Below are positions 43,158-51,889 of a DNA stretch of 64,000 nt, in pieces. Location of the stretch: assembly GCF_000024025.1 (NCBI RefSeq), contig NC_013131.1:434001-498000 (forward strand). Reading direction: 5' to 3'. The stretch's first letter is position 1; each line of letters starts with the position of its first letter. A program made the translations under genes and the position numbers. Below the pieces are notes generated by a model. The model was not told the DNA's origin. It saw nothing but the letters and a program-made list of their open reading frames with translations, and searched no databases. This stretch comes from Catenulispora acidiphila DSM 44928 (GTDB lineage: Bacteria; Actinomycetota; Actinomycetes; Streptomycetales; Catenulisporaceae).

Positions 43158-43562
43158 ATGCGTACTCGGAGTTTGCTCACCACCCTGGCGTGCGCCGCGG
43201 TGATGGTTGGAGCCGGAGCCGAATCGGCGTTCGCCGACGCCACCCCCACCACCCAGCCCTCCGCTGTGCCCACCCGCAGCGCGGCGCCCTCCGTGCCGCC
43301 CACGACGGCGCCCACCGCGACCGCGATGCCCAGCGCCGTGCCGAGCGACTCGGCCCGTACCGCCGCCCCGGCCACGCCGCCGCCGACCCTGCCGGGCCGC
43401 CAGGTCGGCGCGGTCCCGTCGGGCGCGCCGAACACCGGCGAGCCGGTGGCGGCGTCCAAGGGGCACGGCGAGGCTGAGGCGGTCGGCGCCTCCCTGGCCC
43501 TGCTGCTCGCCGGTTCGGGCTCGGTGATGGTCCGCCGCCGCAAGCTCAAGGGCCGGGGCTGA
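43158..43562 (+). CDS. Secreted Pro/Thr/Ser-rich protein with C-terminal sorting-type signal
   Basis: 134 residues; GAGGAGAG upstream of the ATG. Signal peptide 1-26 (ending AFA). The middle is a Pro/Thr/Ser/Ala-rich stalk without a folded domain. The end reads GAPNTGEPV, a hydrophobic stretch LALLLAGSGSVMV and then RRRK, the layout of a sortase signal with APNTG in place of LPXTG. A class F sortase gene begins three bases after its stop, so this is probably its substrate. Confidence 0.72.
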   Translation: MRTRSLLTTLACAAVMVGAGAESAFADATPTTQPSAVPTRSAAPSVPPTTAPTATAMPSAVPSDSARTAAPATPPPTLPGRQVGAVPSGAPNTGEPVAASKGHGEAEAVGASLALLLAGSGSVMVRRRKLKGRG

Positions 43563-43564
43563 TT

Positions 43565-44272
43565 TTGCGGCGGGCCTGGACGCGCGGATGGCCGGCTGTC
43601 ATAGCCGCCCTTCTGTTGGCTTCCGGCTGCGCGGCTGGTTCGAGCACGTCTGCCGGCGGATCTGGGAGGAACGCCGGCGGGACCGGGACGAATCCGGCTG
43701 CGGCCACGGCCGGTGGGCCGGCGGGCAGCCAGGCGGGCGGTACAGCGGGCACTCCGGCCGGCGGCACGTCGGGAACCTCGTCGGCGGGCAACTCGACGTC
43801 CGCCGGCGCGATCGCGCGCTCCGACCCGGTCCGGCTGCAGATCCCCGCCATCGGCGTCGACACCTCGGTGATGGCGCTCGGGCTGGCCGCCGACGGAACC
43901 GTCCAGGTCCCGCCGATCGAGAAGGACAGCCCGGCCGGCTGGTACAACGGTTCGCCCACTCCGGGGCAGACCGGACCGTCGGTGATCCTCGGTCATGTGA
44001 CGGTCGGCAAGTACGGCGACGGCGTGTTCCTGAAGCTGGCGCAACTGAAACCCGGAGCCCACGTCGTGGTCCGGCTGCAGGACGGAGCCTCGGCCGACTT
44101 CACCGTGGACAGCGTGCGCACCGTCGCCAAGGCCCAGTTCCCGACCCAGGAGGTCTATGGGAACGTCAACCGGCCGGAACTGCGTCTGATCACGTGTGGG
44201 GGAGAGCGGACCAGCGACGGCTACCTTGACAACGTGCTGGTCTTCGCATCCCTGACCGGCACTGCGGGATAG
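43565..44272 (+). CDS. Class F sortase
   Basis: 235 residues from a TTG start. The N-terminus WPAVIAALLLASGCAAG is a membrane or lipoprotein-type anchor, followed by a Gly/Thr/Ser-rich linker (25-80). The sortase domain has LQIPAIGVDTSV, DGTVQVPP, H144 in LGHVTVGKYGDGVF, and C211 in LRLITCGG; R215 is a candidate for the catalytic Arg. This matches class F (actinobacterial) sortases. The gene upstream encodes a likely substrate. Confidence 0.87.
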   Translation: MRRAWTRGWPAVIAALLLASGCAAGSSTSAGGSGRNAGGTGTNPAAATAGGPAGSQAGGTAGTPAGGTSGTSSAGNSTSAGAIARSDPVRLQIPAIGVDTSVMALGLAADGTVQVPPIEKDSPAGWYNGSPTPGQTGPSVILGHVTVGKYGDGVFLKLAQLKPGAHVVVRLQDGASADFTVDSVRTVAKAQFPTQEVYGNVNRPELRLITCGGERTSDGYLDNVLVFASLTGTAG

Positions 44273-44312
44273 GGCCCGCGGGTCCCATCACGTTCCGAGC
44301 ACCTGGAGAGAG

Positions 44313-44825
44313 TTGAGCCGGTCCAAGGATTCCGGAGAGAAGAGTCGGGCGGCGTCCGACTTGTTCACCGATCTCTATCCCGGCCTCGCGGGCTGGTGCC
44401 GCCGTCTCGTCGACGACGACGGCACCGCCCACGAGATCGCCTCCGAGGCGTTCACGCGCCTGTGGGGGCACTGGACCTCGGTGCGGGAACCGCGGGGCTT
44501 CCTGTACGTGACGGCCGCGAACCTGGTCCGCGACCACTGGCGCAAGATGGACCGCGAACGCCGGGCGATCCGGCAGGTGAGCGCGGAGGTCGAGCGCGCC
44601 GCGCACCACGACGGCGCCGACGCGTCCGTCTCGGTGCGGATGCTGGTGCGGTCGCTCCCGGAGCGGCTGCGGACGCCTGTTCTGCTGTACTACTACGCCG
44701 ATCTTCCGATCCGCGAGATCGCCCAGCTGACCAGGCGCAAAGAAGGAACCGTCAAATCCGATCTACACGCGGCACGGGAACTCCTGCGCGCCGGACTCGG
44801 AGGACATCTTGATCACGCTCATTGA
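44313..44825 (+). CDS. ECF sigma factor
   Basis: 170 residues from a TTG (GGAGAG just upstream). Region 2 is FTDLYPGLAGWCRRLVDDDGTAHEIASEAFTRLWGHW, and region 4 is LRTPVLLYYYADLPIREIAQLTRRKEGTVKSDLHAARELL. The stop codon lies 14 bases inside the next gene, which encodes a membrane protein, so the pair is translationally coupled. Confidence 0.85.
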   Translation: MSRSKDSGEKSRAASDLFTDLYPGLAGWCRRLVDDDGTAHEIASEAFTRLWGHWTSVREPRGFLYVTAANLVRDHWRKMDRERRAIRQVSAEVERAAHHDGADASVSVRMLVRSLPERLRTPVLLYYYADLPIREIAQLTRRKEGTVKSDLHAARELLRAGLGGHLDHAH

Positions 44826-45513
44826 GCCCGCGGACGATGACGACGACGCCGTCACCGGCGACCAGGGCGGCGTCGGCGGGGTCGGCGGCGCGCGCGGCAG
44901 CGGCGGTGATGGCGACAGCGACAGCGACAGCTTCGGCTACAGCATCGAAGGCGATGACGGCGACGGCGACGAACTGGTCGTGTTGCTGCGCCCCGGAGTC
45001 TCGGTGCTCGCACCGCCGGCCGGTGCGTTCCAGCGGATCCGGCGGCGCGCCGCCCGGCGTCGTCTGGCTCGGGCCGCGGCCACGGTCGGCGCGGGTGCGG
45101 CGATGGCGGCCGTCGCGGTGACCGTCGCCCTGTGGCCGTCCAACAGCGCGCTCGGTCCGCCGGCGCCGGTGTCGCCGGTGGCTCCGCCGGTCCAGAGGAC
45201 TTCCATTCCCGACGCGCCTGCGACGACTCCCCTCACCAGCTCGTCGCCGTCGCCGTCACCGTCGTCCTTGCCATCGTCCTCGCCGTCGCCGACTCCCCAG
45301 CGTCCCCACGCCGGCCCGTCCGACAGCGCGGCTCCCCCCACGGCTCCCCCGTCAACGGCGGTCCGCACCGCGCCTACGCGAGTCCCCACCACGCGTCCGG
45401 CGACCGCCGCGACACCTAGCACTCCTCCGCGCACCGAGGGAAGCGTCACGCCCGAGGGAAGCGCCACACCGGCGGGAAGGGCTACGCCGACGTGCCCTTC
45501 GGGATGCGGCTGA
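44809..45513 (+). CDS. Low-complexity membrane protein coupled to ECF sigma factor
   Basis: 234 residues from a TTG with CGGAGG five bases upstream. Residues 1-60 are very rich in Asp/Gly/Ser, residues 70-95 are Arg/Ala-rich, a helix runs near 88-108 (ATVGAGAAMAAVAVTVALW), and the outside part is Pro/Ser/Thr-rich to the end. Topology and coupling suggest an anti-sigma-like partner, but there is no recognisable anti-sigma domain. Confidence 0.6.
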   Translation: MITLIEPADDDDDAVTGDQGGVGGVGGARGSGGDGDSDSDSFGYSIEGDDGDGDELVVLLRPGVSVLAPPAGAFQRIRRRAARRRLARAAATVGAGAAMAAVAVTVALWPSNSALGPPAPVSPVAPPVQRTSIPDAPATTPLTSSSPSPSPSSLPSSSPSPTPQRPHAGPSDSAAPPTAPPSTAVRTAPTRVPTTRPATAATPSTPPRTEGSVTPEGSATPAGRATPTCPSGCG

Positions 45514-45573
45514 CCACCACCGTTCTCGTCGCCCTTGTCCGACCCTTGTGACCTGGCAAGGGCTCTGATTCCC

Positions 45574-45597
45574 TTGACAGGCCTATGGTCTAGTCCA
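45574..45597 (+). promoter_or_regulatory. -35-like element and DasR (dre)-like site before the chitin operon
   Basis: TTGACA at 45574-45579 resembles a -35 box. TGGTCTAGTCCA at 45586-45597 differs by one base from the TGGTCTAGACCA core bound by DasR, the GntR/HutC regulator of chitin and GlcNAc genes in Streptomyces. The position, 58 bases before the start at 45655, fits a repressor over the promoter. Confidence 0.7.
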
Positions 45598-45654
45598 ATT
45601 ATGTGCCCTGCGGCTCCGGAGCCACCCCTGTTCCGACGTCATTGGGAGCACACC

Positions 45655-46716
45655 ATGAGCCTGTTCCCCATCAGGCGACGAATACCCGAGCACGCCCCGA
45701 GCCGCCGGCCCGGCCCTCGTCTGCGAGCACTGTTGGGCGCTGTGGCCCTGACGCTCACAGCCTTCGGCGCGGTCGGAGTCGTGGCCGCTCAGCAAGCCAG
45801 CGCCGCGGGTACCTCCTCGCTGCCGACCTGCCCGTTCTGGACCAACGTCACCCCGCCGCCGCGGACCGACACCCCGTGGGTGCCGCCGCTACAGACCGCT
45901 CAGCCGGTCAACTTCTCCTCGCGGCTGGCCGCCCCCGGCGGCGTCACCGGCACTTTGACCGGCAGCCAGGTCGACATCTCGTTCAACCGCGTCGCCGGCG
46001 CGCAGGCCTACCGGGTCTGGCGCAACGGCCAGGCCATCGCATGGGTCTCCGACTGGGGGCAGCCGGCCCTCACCGCGGTCGACAACGCGCCATGTCAGAA
46101 CGCTTACTACACCTTCGAGGCGATGAGCGACCAAAGCGGCGCCGACTCCTCGCTGGGCCAGATGTCCTCGCCCTACCAGCTGAACTCCGACGGCGCGGTG
46201 GTGCCGTGGCAGATCCCGGTCGGCAGCACCGTCACCATGATGGTCACCTCCTACAACGACGGAGGGATGACGGCGTCCGGCTACAACTCGCAGCTCGGAG
46301 TGTGCGCGGTCGATCCGCGGGTGATCCCGTGGGGCACGTACTTCACCGTGCCGGGCTACGGGACCTGCTACGCCGCCGACATCGGGACGTGGATCCAGAA
46401 CGACACCGTCGACGTCTGGTTGCCGGGCTCGCAGGCGAACGGTTGGGGCGTGCAGCATCGCACGGTCACGATCATCGCCAACCCGTTCGGCGGACCGACG
46501 CCGCCGCCAAGCAGTTCTCCGTCCAGCTCGCCGACGTCCTCGCCGAGCTCGCCTCCCGGCGGCTGTACCACTGCGGCCTGGAACTCCGCGACGGCCTACA
46601 CCGGCGGCCAGACCGTCAGCTATGGCGGCCACACCTGGACGGCCAAGTGGTGGACCCAGGGTGACGTCCCCGGCGCCAACTCCCAGAACGTCTGGACGGA
46701 CGACGGACCATGCTGA
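45655..46716 (+). CDS. Secreted 3D-domain protein with chitin-binding module
   Basis: 353 residues; ATG with GGGAG six bases upstream. Signal peptide about 1-47. Residues ~80-170 look like a fibronectin-type module (AYRVWRNGQAIAWV). Residues ~195-290 form a 3D domain (double-psi barrel): VTSYNDGGMTASGYNSQLGVCAVDPRVIPWGTYFTVPGYGTCYAADIG. After a Pro/Ser linker the end is a CBM5/12 (AWNSATAYTGGQTVSYGGHTWTAKWWTQGDVPG). 3D domains cut or loosen polysaccharide such as peptidoglycan. The last seven bases overlap the chitinase gene. Confidence 0.8.
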   Translation: MSLFPIRRRIPEHAPSRRPGPRLRALLGAVALTLTAFGAVGVVAAQQASAAGTSSLPTCPFWTNVTPPPRTDTPWVPPLQTAQPVNFSSRLAAPGGVTGTLTGSQVDISFNRVAGAQAYRVWRNGQAIAWVSDWGQPALTAVDNAPCQNAYYTFEAMSDQSGADSSLGQMSSPYQLNSDGAVVPWQIPVGSTVTMMVTSYNDGGMTASGYNSQLGVCAVDPRVIPWGTYFTVPGYGTCYAADIGTWIQNDTVDVWLPGSQANGWGVQHRTVTIIANPFGGPTPPPSSSPSSSPTSSPSSPPGGCTTAAWNSATAYTGGQTVSYGGHTWTAKWWTQGDVPGANSQNVWTDDGPC

Positions 46717-48398
46717 GGGCTCTCCGAGCAAGCCTGATCGCTGCTGGCGCCGGCGCTCTGCTGGTCAGCGGCCTGACAATCGCCTCCCCGACAGCTTCGG
46801 CCGCCACGACCCCAACCCCGACCGCCACCGCGCCCACCACCCCGACCGCCACCGCGCCCACCACCCCGACCCCGTTGCCCACCGCCGTCTACAGCAAGAC
46901 CTCCGACTGGGGCAGCGGCTTCCAGGCGCAGTACGTGATCACCAACCCGATGTCCGTCCCGCTGAACACCTGGTCGCTCCAGTTCAGCCTGCCGTCCACC
47001 GAGAAGATCACCAGCATGTGGGGCGGGACCGACACCGCGAGCGGTACCACGCACACCGTCCTCGCGCAGTCCTACGACACCACGATCGCGGCCGGCGCGT
47101 CGATCACCATCGGTTTCGACGGCAGCTACTCGGGGACGTACGCGGACCCGTCCGCCTGCAAGCTCAACTCAGACCCCTGTGACGGCAGCGCGGACGCCCA
47201 AGCCCCGACCGCGCCGACGGCACTGACCACGCTGAGCACCACCTCGAGCGCCGCGTCGCTGTCCTGGACCGGCTCCGCCGACAACGTCACGGTCGCCGGG
47301 TACAACGTGTATTCGGGTTCGACGATGGTCGCCACGTCCCCGGGCACGGCGGCGACCGTCACCGGTCTGGCGCCCTCGACGTCCTACTCGTTCACCGTCC
47401 GCGCCGTCGACGAAGCCGGGAACCTGTCGGCGCCGAGCGCAGCGGTCAGCGCCACGACGCTGGCAAGCACCGGCGGCGGACACCTGCCCGGCGTCGCCGC
47501 GCCTTTCGTCGACATCGGCGCCTGGCCCACCCCGAACCTGACCCAGATCGCCGAGACGACAGGCCTGCGCCAGTTCTCCCTCGGCTTCATCGTCAACGGC
47601 ACGGCCACCTGCACCCCGAGCTGGTTCAACGCCTACGCCATGTCCGCCGGCTTCGAGCAGTCGGACATCGCCACCCTGCGCGCGATCGGCGGCGACGTGA
47701 AGCCGTCCTTCGGCGGCGAGGCGGGCACCGAACTGGCGCAGTCGTGCACCGACGTCCCGTCCCTGACAGCCGCCTACCAATCGGCCATCACCGCCTACAA
47801 CCTCACCCAGATCGACTTCGACATCGAGGGCTCCGCAGTCGCCGACCCCGCCTCCATCGACCGCCGCTCCCAAGCCATAGCCGCCCTGCAGAAGAACGCA
47901 GCCGCAGCCGGCAAGCCCCTCACCGTCACCCTGACCCTCCCGATCCTCCCCTCCGGCCTCACCACCGACGGCCTCTACGTAGTCCAGTCAGCAGTGAAGT
48001 ACGGCGCCAAGATCACCACAGTCAACGGCATGGCCATGGACTTCGGCGACATAGAAGCCCCCAACCCCAGCGGCAAGATGGGCACCTACGCCATCGACAC
48101 AGCCCAATCACTCCACACCCAACTGACGCCCCTCTACCCAGCCCTCACCGCAACCCAGCTGTGGAACATGATCGGCGTCACCCCCATGATCGGCCAGAAC
48201 GACAACTCCTCCGAAGTCTTCTACCAAACCGACATGCACCAACTCCTCACCTTCGCCCAACAACAACACCTCGGCGAACTAGCCTTCTGGGACGTCACCC
48301 GCGACGCCAACGCCTGCACCGGCTCCCTGTCAAAGTGCACGGACATCCCACAGACCCCCTACGAGTTCTCCAAGATGATCGCGCCCTATCAAGGCTGA
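46710..48398 (+). CDS. Secreted GH18 chitinase with CBM2 and FnIII modules
   Basis: 562 residues, ATG overlapping the previous stop. Signal peptide about 1-32, Thr/Pro linker, a CBM2-like module (about 58-152, WGSGFQAQYVITNPMSVPLNTWSLQF), one FnIII domain (about 165-252) and a GH18 barrel. The catalytic motif is D369-F-D371-I-E373 in QIDFDIEG, E373 being the acid/base. It should cleave chitin outside the cell, induced with its partner through the DasR-like site. The second half of the gene is strongly biased to C-ending codons. Confidence 0.9.
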   Translation: MLRALRASLIAAGAGALLVSGLTIASPTASAATTPTPTATAPTTPTATAPTTPTPLPTAVYSKTSDWGSGFQAQYVITNPMSVPLNTWSLQFSLPSTEKITSMWGGTDTASGTTHTVLAQSYDTTIAAGASITIGFDGSYSGTYADPSACKLNSDPCDGSADAQAPTAPTALTTLSTTSSAASLSWTGSADNVTVAGYNVYSGSTMVATSPGTAATVTGLAPSTSYSFTVRAVDEAGNLSAPSAAVSATTLASTGGGHLPGVAAPFVDIGAWPTPNLTQIAETTGLRQFSLGFIVNGTATCTPSWFNAYAMSAGFEQSDIATLRAIGGDVKPSFGGEAGTELAQSCTDVPSLTAAYQSAITAYNLTQIDFDIEGSAVADPASIDRRSQAIAALQKNAAAAGKPLTVTLTLPILPSGLTTDGLYVVQSAVKYGAKITTVNGMAMDFGDIEAPNPSGKMGTYAIDTAQSLHTQLTPLYPALTATQLWNMIGVTPMIGQNDNSSEVFYQTDMHQLLTFAQQQHLGELAFWDVTRDANACTGSLSKCTDIPQTPYEFSKMIAPYQG

Positions 48399-48488
48399 AC
48401 TGAGCGATGGAGCACGCTTGCGGGCGGGCGGTGCGTGTCGGCCTTCGCCGTACGCACCACCCGCCCGACTCATCAGTACTCTGAATCC

Positions 48489-48917
48489 ATGGACGTAGTG
48501 GGGGAGGCTCTGCCTGCGATCATCAGCGCCGTCAGAACCTATGGCGACACCGTGCTGACCGCCGGAGAGCAGGCCGCGGCGAGCGGGACGGTGTCCTTGG
48601 GGCGGCGGTTGCTTCAGAAACTGTTCGGGGGCGCGCCGAAGCCGGTCGTGTTCGAGGACGCGGTGGCGAATCTGGCAGCGGCGCCGGAGAGCGATGACGC
48701 GGTCGCGGCGCTGCGGCTTCAGATCGGCAACGTGCTCGCGCGGCATCCCGAGCTGCGCGATGAGATCGCCGCGATGCTGCCGCACCAGACCGGGAACACC
48801 GTGTCCGGTGACGGTTCGGCCAATGCCGGACGTGACCAGAACATCTCCGCCAGCGGCGGCACCGCTGTCGGCGTGCTCAACATCCACCCTTCCTCGCCGG
48901 ATCCGACCACGCGATAG
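48489..48917 (+). CDS. Small conflict-island protein with AGRDQNIS-type motif
   Basis: 142 residues from ATG 48489; no Shine-Dalgarno. The N-terminal ~100 residues are helical. The end carries GNTVSGDGSANAGRDQNISASGG, a short motif seen in many actinomycete proteins beside NB-ARC, trypsin or TIR genes. The TAG at 48915 is followed by an open frame leading into the NB-ARC protein. The upstream open part of that frame lacks a start codon, so the two may once have been, or may still be, one protein joined across a frameshift. Confidence 0.6.
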   Translation: MDVVGEALPAIISAVRTYGDTVLTAGEQAAASGTVSLGRRLLQKLFGGAPKPVVFEDAVANLAAAPESDDAVAALRLQIGNVLARHPELRDEIAAMLPHQTGNTVSGDGSANAGRDQNISASGGTAVGVLNIHPSSPDPTTR

Positions 48918-49006
48918 CGGTTTCCGGCGCCCGGCCACATCGCCGTGCTGTCAGTCTCGGTCCTCGGCCCGAGGGTCTCGTCGGACGGGAGGACCTTATC
49001 GAGCAG

Positions 49007-51148
49007 GTGGCGGCGGCTTTCACTGCCACCGGCGTTCCGCAGGTTCAGGTTCTCTTCGGCCTTGGGGGAGTCGGCAAGACCAGCGTGGCGGTGGAGTACG
49101 CCTATCGGTTCGCCGACTCGTACGGGATCGTCTGGCAGTTCAGCGCCGAACACCCCGAGTCCCTGGACGGACAGATCGGTGAGTTGGCCGCGCATCTGGG
49201 TCTACTTGTTCCGCCGACAACGGACGACGCAGCAGGTTCACTCAGGTCACACCTGGTGAACGCCGATCGCCCCTGGCTGCTGGTGCTGGACAACGTGGTG
49301 GACGACGCGGTCGTGCATCGGCTGGTCCCGGCCGCCGGGCCCGGTCATGTGGTGGTGACCAGCCAGCGGGCGACGTGGCCGGGACGTGCTCGCGTGCGCG
49401 AGGTCCCGGTGTTGGATCGGGATGTCGCCATCAAATATCTGTTGTCTGCGGCCGACAGCAGCGACGTGGCGGCCTCCGGACTCCTGGTCGACGCGTTGGG
49501 CGGCCTGCCGCTGGCCTTGGCGCACGCGGCTGCCTTCCTGCGGGTGACGGGCCGACCGGTGCAGTTCTACCTGGACAAACTGTCGGCGATGCTGGTCCGC
49601 CCCGGACGGGGCAAGGCGGTGGCTCGGACTTGGAGTGCGGCGATCGGCCAGCTGGGAAGCGCCGGCTCGCCTGCTATGGCGCTGCTGCGAGTGCTGGCCT
49701 GCTTCGCACCGGATGCCATTCCGGTGCGACTGCTTTTCCCCGACGACGCGCCTGTGCCGGAAGGACTGTCCGCAGACGTCGCTGACCAGTTGGCGGCTTT
49801 GGCCGACGACGGCCTGGCGGTGGACGATGCCTTGATCGCGCTCCGCGAATTCAGCTTGGTCGGCTCGCCGGTGGGCGACGGCGTGGTGTCGATCCATCGG
49901 CTCGTGCAGGCCGCGACTCTCGAGGCGATGAGCCCTGAGGAACAGTCCGCGTGGCGCCAGGCAGCCACGGCCTTGGTTGTGAGGGCAACGCCGGATGATC
50001 CCAACCTGCCGGAGACATGGCCTGCCTTTACCGCGTTGCTGCGCCACATCGAACAAGTCGTGCCTGCGGAACACGACTGCTACCTGCGTGCGGCAGATCA
50101 TCTCGGTGCAGTCGGCAATTACCGTGCCGCCGTGGCCATGGCCCGCCGGAGCCTCGAGGCGCGAGCGCGGCGACAAGGTCCTGATGCTCCGGAGACGCTT
50201 GCGGCCCGCCAGAGCACCGCCCAATGGACTGGCCACGCCGGCGACTTCGAAGGCGCTCGAGACCAATGTGCCGACCTACTGCCGATCCGCGAGCGACTCC
50301 TTGGCGTCGAGCATCCCGACACGCTGTCCACGCGCTCGGTCTTGGCGTTTTGGACTGCGAGAGCCGGGAGCTACGCCGCCGCGCGTAATCAGGGTATTGA
50401 CCTACTCTCGATCCGTGAACGTGTTCTCGGCATCGAGCATCCCGACACGCTGCTCACGCGCAGCAACCTGGCCGGCTGGACGGGCAACGCGGGGGATCCG
50501 GCCGGTGCTCGTGACCAGTTCGCCGATCTCCTTCCGCGCTATCAGCACGTTCTCGGCGACGAACATCCCGTCACCCTGATCACGCGGACCCACCTGGCAC
50601 GCTGGGTCGGAGAGGCGGGGGATCCCGCCGGTGCCCGCGACCGATTCGCGGACGTGCTTCCCATCCGGGAACGTGTCTTCGGCGCCGAACACCCCGATAC
50701 CCTGCACGTACGCGCCAATCTGGCCCGGTGGACCGGGAAGGCCGGAGCCGCCGCCGAAGCCCGTGACCAATACGCGGTTCTGCTCCCGCTCTTTGAGCGC
50801 GTTCTGGGACCTGAACATCCCGCCACCTTGACCAATCGCCGCAACCTGGCCCATTGGACGGGAAAGGCCGGAGACGCCCACGGAGCCCGTGAACAGCTCG
50901 TCGCGTTGCTGCCGCTGCATCAACGCGTCCTCGGCCCGGAGCACGTGAGCACTCTGCACGCGCGGCACAACCTGGCCCGCTGGACGAAGAACGCCGGCGA
51001 CAACGCCGGTGCCCGTGATCAGTTCACTGATCTCCTCCCGATTCGGGAGCGTGTCCTTGGCAGCGAACACCTGGATACGGTGAAGACTCGCAACGGCTTG
51101 GCGAGCTGCATCACCGAGACCGAGCGCGTCCCTGGCGCCACCGAGTGA
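49007..51148 (+). CDS. NB-ARC (AP-ATPase) - TPR protein
   Basis: 713 residues from the first in-frame GTG at 49007. Translation upstream of it reads LVGREDLIEQ, the conserved entry to an NB-ARC domain, but has no ATG, GTG or TTG, so the true N-terminus is upstream and uncertain. Walker A is GLGGVGKT (18-25), Walker B LLVLDN (91-96), and GLPLALAHAAAFL is the GLPL motif. From about 400 on there are seven TPR-like units of ~42 residues with the pattern RERVLGxEHPDTL and NLARWTGxAGD. STAND ATPases of this kind act as threat sensors and assemble on activation. Confidence 0.82.
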   Translation: MAAAFTATGVPQVQVLFGLGGVGKTSVAVEYAYRFADSYGIVWQFSAEHPESLDGQIGELAAHLGLLVPPTTDDAAGSLRSHLVNADRPWLLVLDNVVDDAVVHRLVPAAGPGHVVVTSQRATWPGRARVREVPVLDRDVAIKYLLSAADSSDVAASGLLVDALGGLPLALAHAAAFLRVTGRPVQFYLDKLSAMLVRPGRGKAVARTWSAAIGQLGSAGSPAMALLRVLACFAPDAIPVRLLFPDDAPVPEGLSADVADQLAALADDGLAVDDALIALREFSLVGSPVGDGVVSIHRLVQAATLEAMSPEEQSAWRQAATALVVRATPDDPNLPETWPAFTALLRHIEQVVPAEHDCYLRAADHLGAVGNYRAAVAMARRSLEARARRQGPDAPETLAARQSTAQWTGHAGDFEGARDQCADLLPIRERLLGVEHPDTLSTRSVLAFWTARAGSYAAARNQGIDLLSIRERVLGIEHPDTLLTRSNLAGWTGNAGDPAGARDQFADLLPRYQHVLGDEHPVTLITRTHLARWVGEAGDPAGARDRFADVLPIRERVFGAEHPDTLHVRANLARWTGKAGAAAEARDQYAVLLPLFERVLGPEHPATLTNRRNLAHWTGKAGDAHGAREQLVALLPLHQRVLGPEHVSTLHARHNLARWTKNAGDNAGARDQFTDLLPIRERVLGSEHLDTVKTRNGLASCITETERVPGATE

Positions 51149-51302
51149 GCGCGCCGCGTGTCCGCTCGGTCGTCGTTTGGGTCGAGCTCGTTACCGGTGG
51201 TTTCCCTTTTGCGCACTTGCCAGGTGCGATCTCAGTTCCCTGACGCTGGCTCCGCCAACTATGGTGTTTTGGAAGGCTTTAGGCTGCGCGTTGGGGGGAT
51301 CG

Positions 51303-51889
51303 ATGGCGTTGGATGCTGACGGGGTGCCGCAGCGGGTTGAGTTGCCGACGGGGGAGTTCATCTGGGTGCGGGTGGAGGTGCCGGAGGCGGCGGTTGGTGA
51401 GGGTGGCGGTGCCGGGGGGACGGCTCGTGATGTGGGTGGGCGGCGGTTGCGGAGAAACCATCCGTCCATTGATGACGACGCGCAGATCAGCAAGCTTGTC
51501 GGGTTCACTGAGACCGTCGGCGGTATTGCCCACAGTGTGCGGAAGAGTCTTGCCCGCTGTGCGGCCGGACCGGGTCGAGGTCGAGTTCGGGTTGGAGATC
51601 GACGGGTCGACTGGGCAAGGTCGTCAGCATGGTGGCCAGTGCGCACGCCAAGGCTTCGATCAAGGTGAAGCTGGGTTGGGACCAGGCGGGTATCTCGGAC
51701 GTCGGCGGTGTCGAGGGCGTAGGCAGCGTAGGTAGTGCAGACAGAGTCGAAGATGCTGACAGGGTCGAAGATGCCGACAGCGCCGACGATGCTGACGACG
51801 CCGGCAGCGACAGCAGCGACGGCAGCGCAAAAGCCGAAGACCCCGCCGAGGACACAGCCCAGGACACAGCCCAGGACCAGGAGCCTTAA
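51303..51889 (+). pseudogene. Trypco1 (CU044_2847-type) protein, frame broken by two +1 shifts
   Basis: The ATG at 51303 has GGGGGG just upstream. Frame 1 gives VELPTGEFIWVRVEVPEA and FTETVGGIAHSVRKSLA. Frame 2 then gives AVRPDRVEVEFGLEIDGSTG, and frame 3 gives GKVVSMVASAHAKASIKVKLGWDQAG and an acidic tail. Removing one C at 51553-51555 and one G at 51613-51615 restores a single ~194-residue Trypco1 (trypsin-co-occurring domain 1) protein. The third frame ends in TAATG with the next gene, showing that it is the true C-terminus. Either the gene is inactivated or the two homopolymer bases are sequence errors. Confidence 0.75.

Noticed and set aside
44809-45513. Possibility that this Asp/Pro/Ser-rich frame is not a gene
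   Set aside because: Low complexity raised doubt, but it has a good ribosome site, overlaps the sigma factor stop and contains a clear membrane helix, so it was kept.
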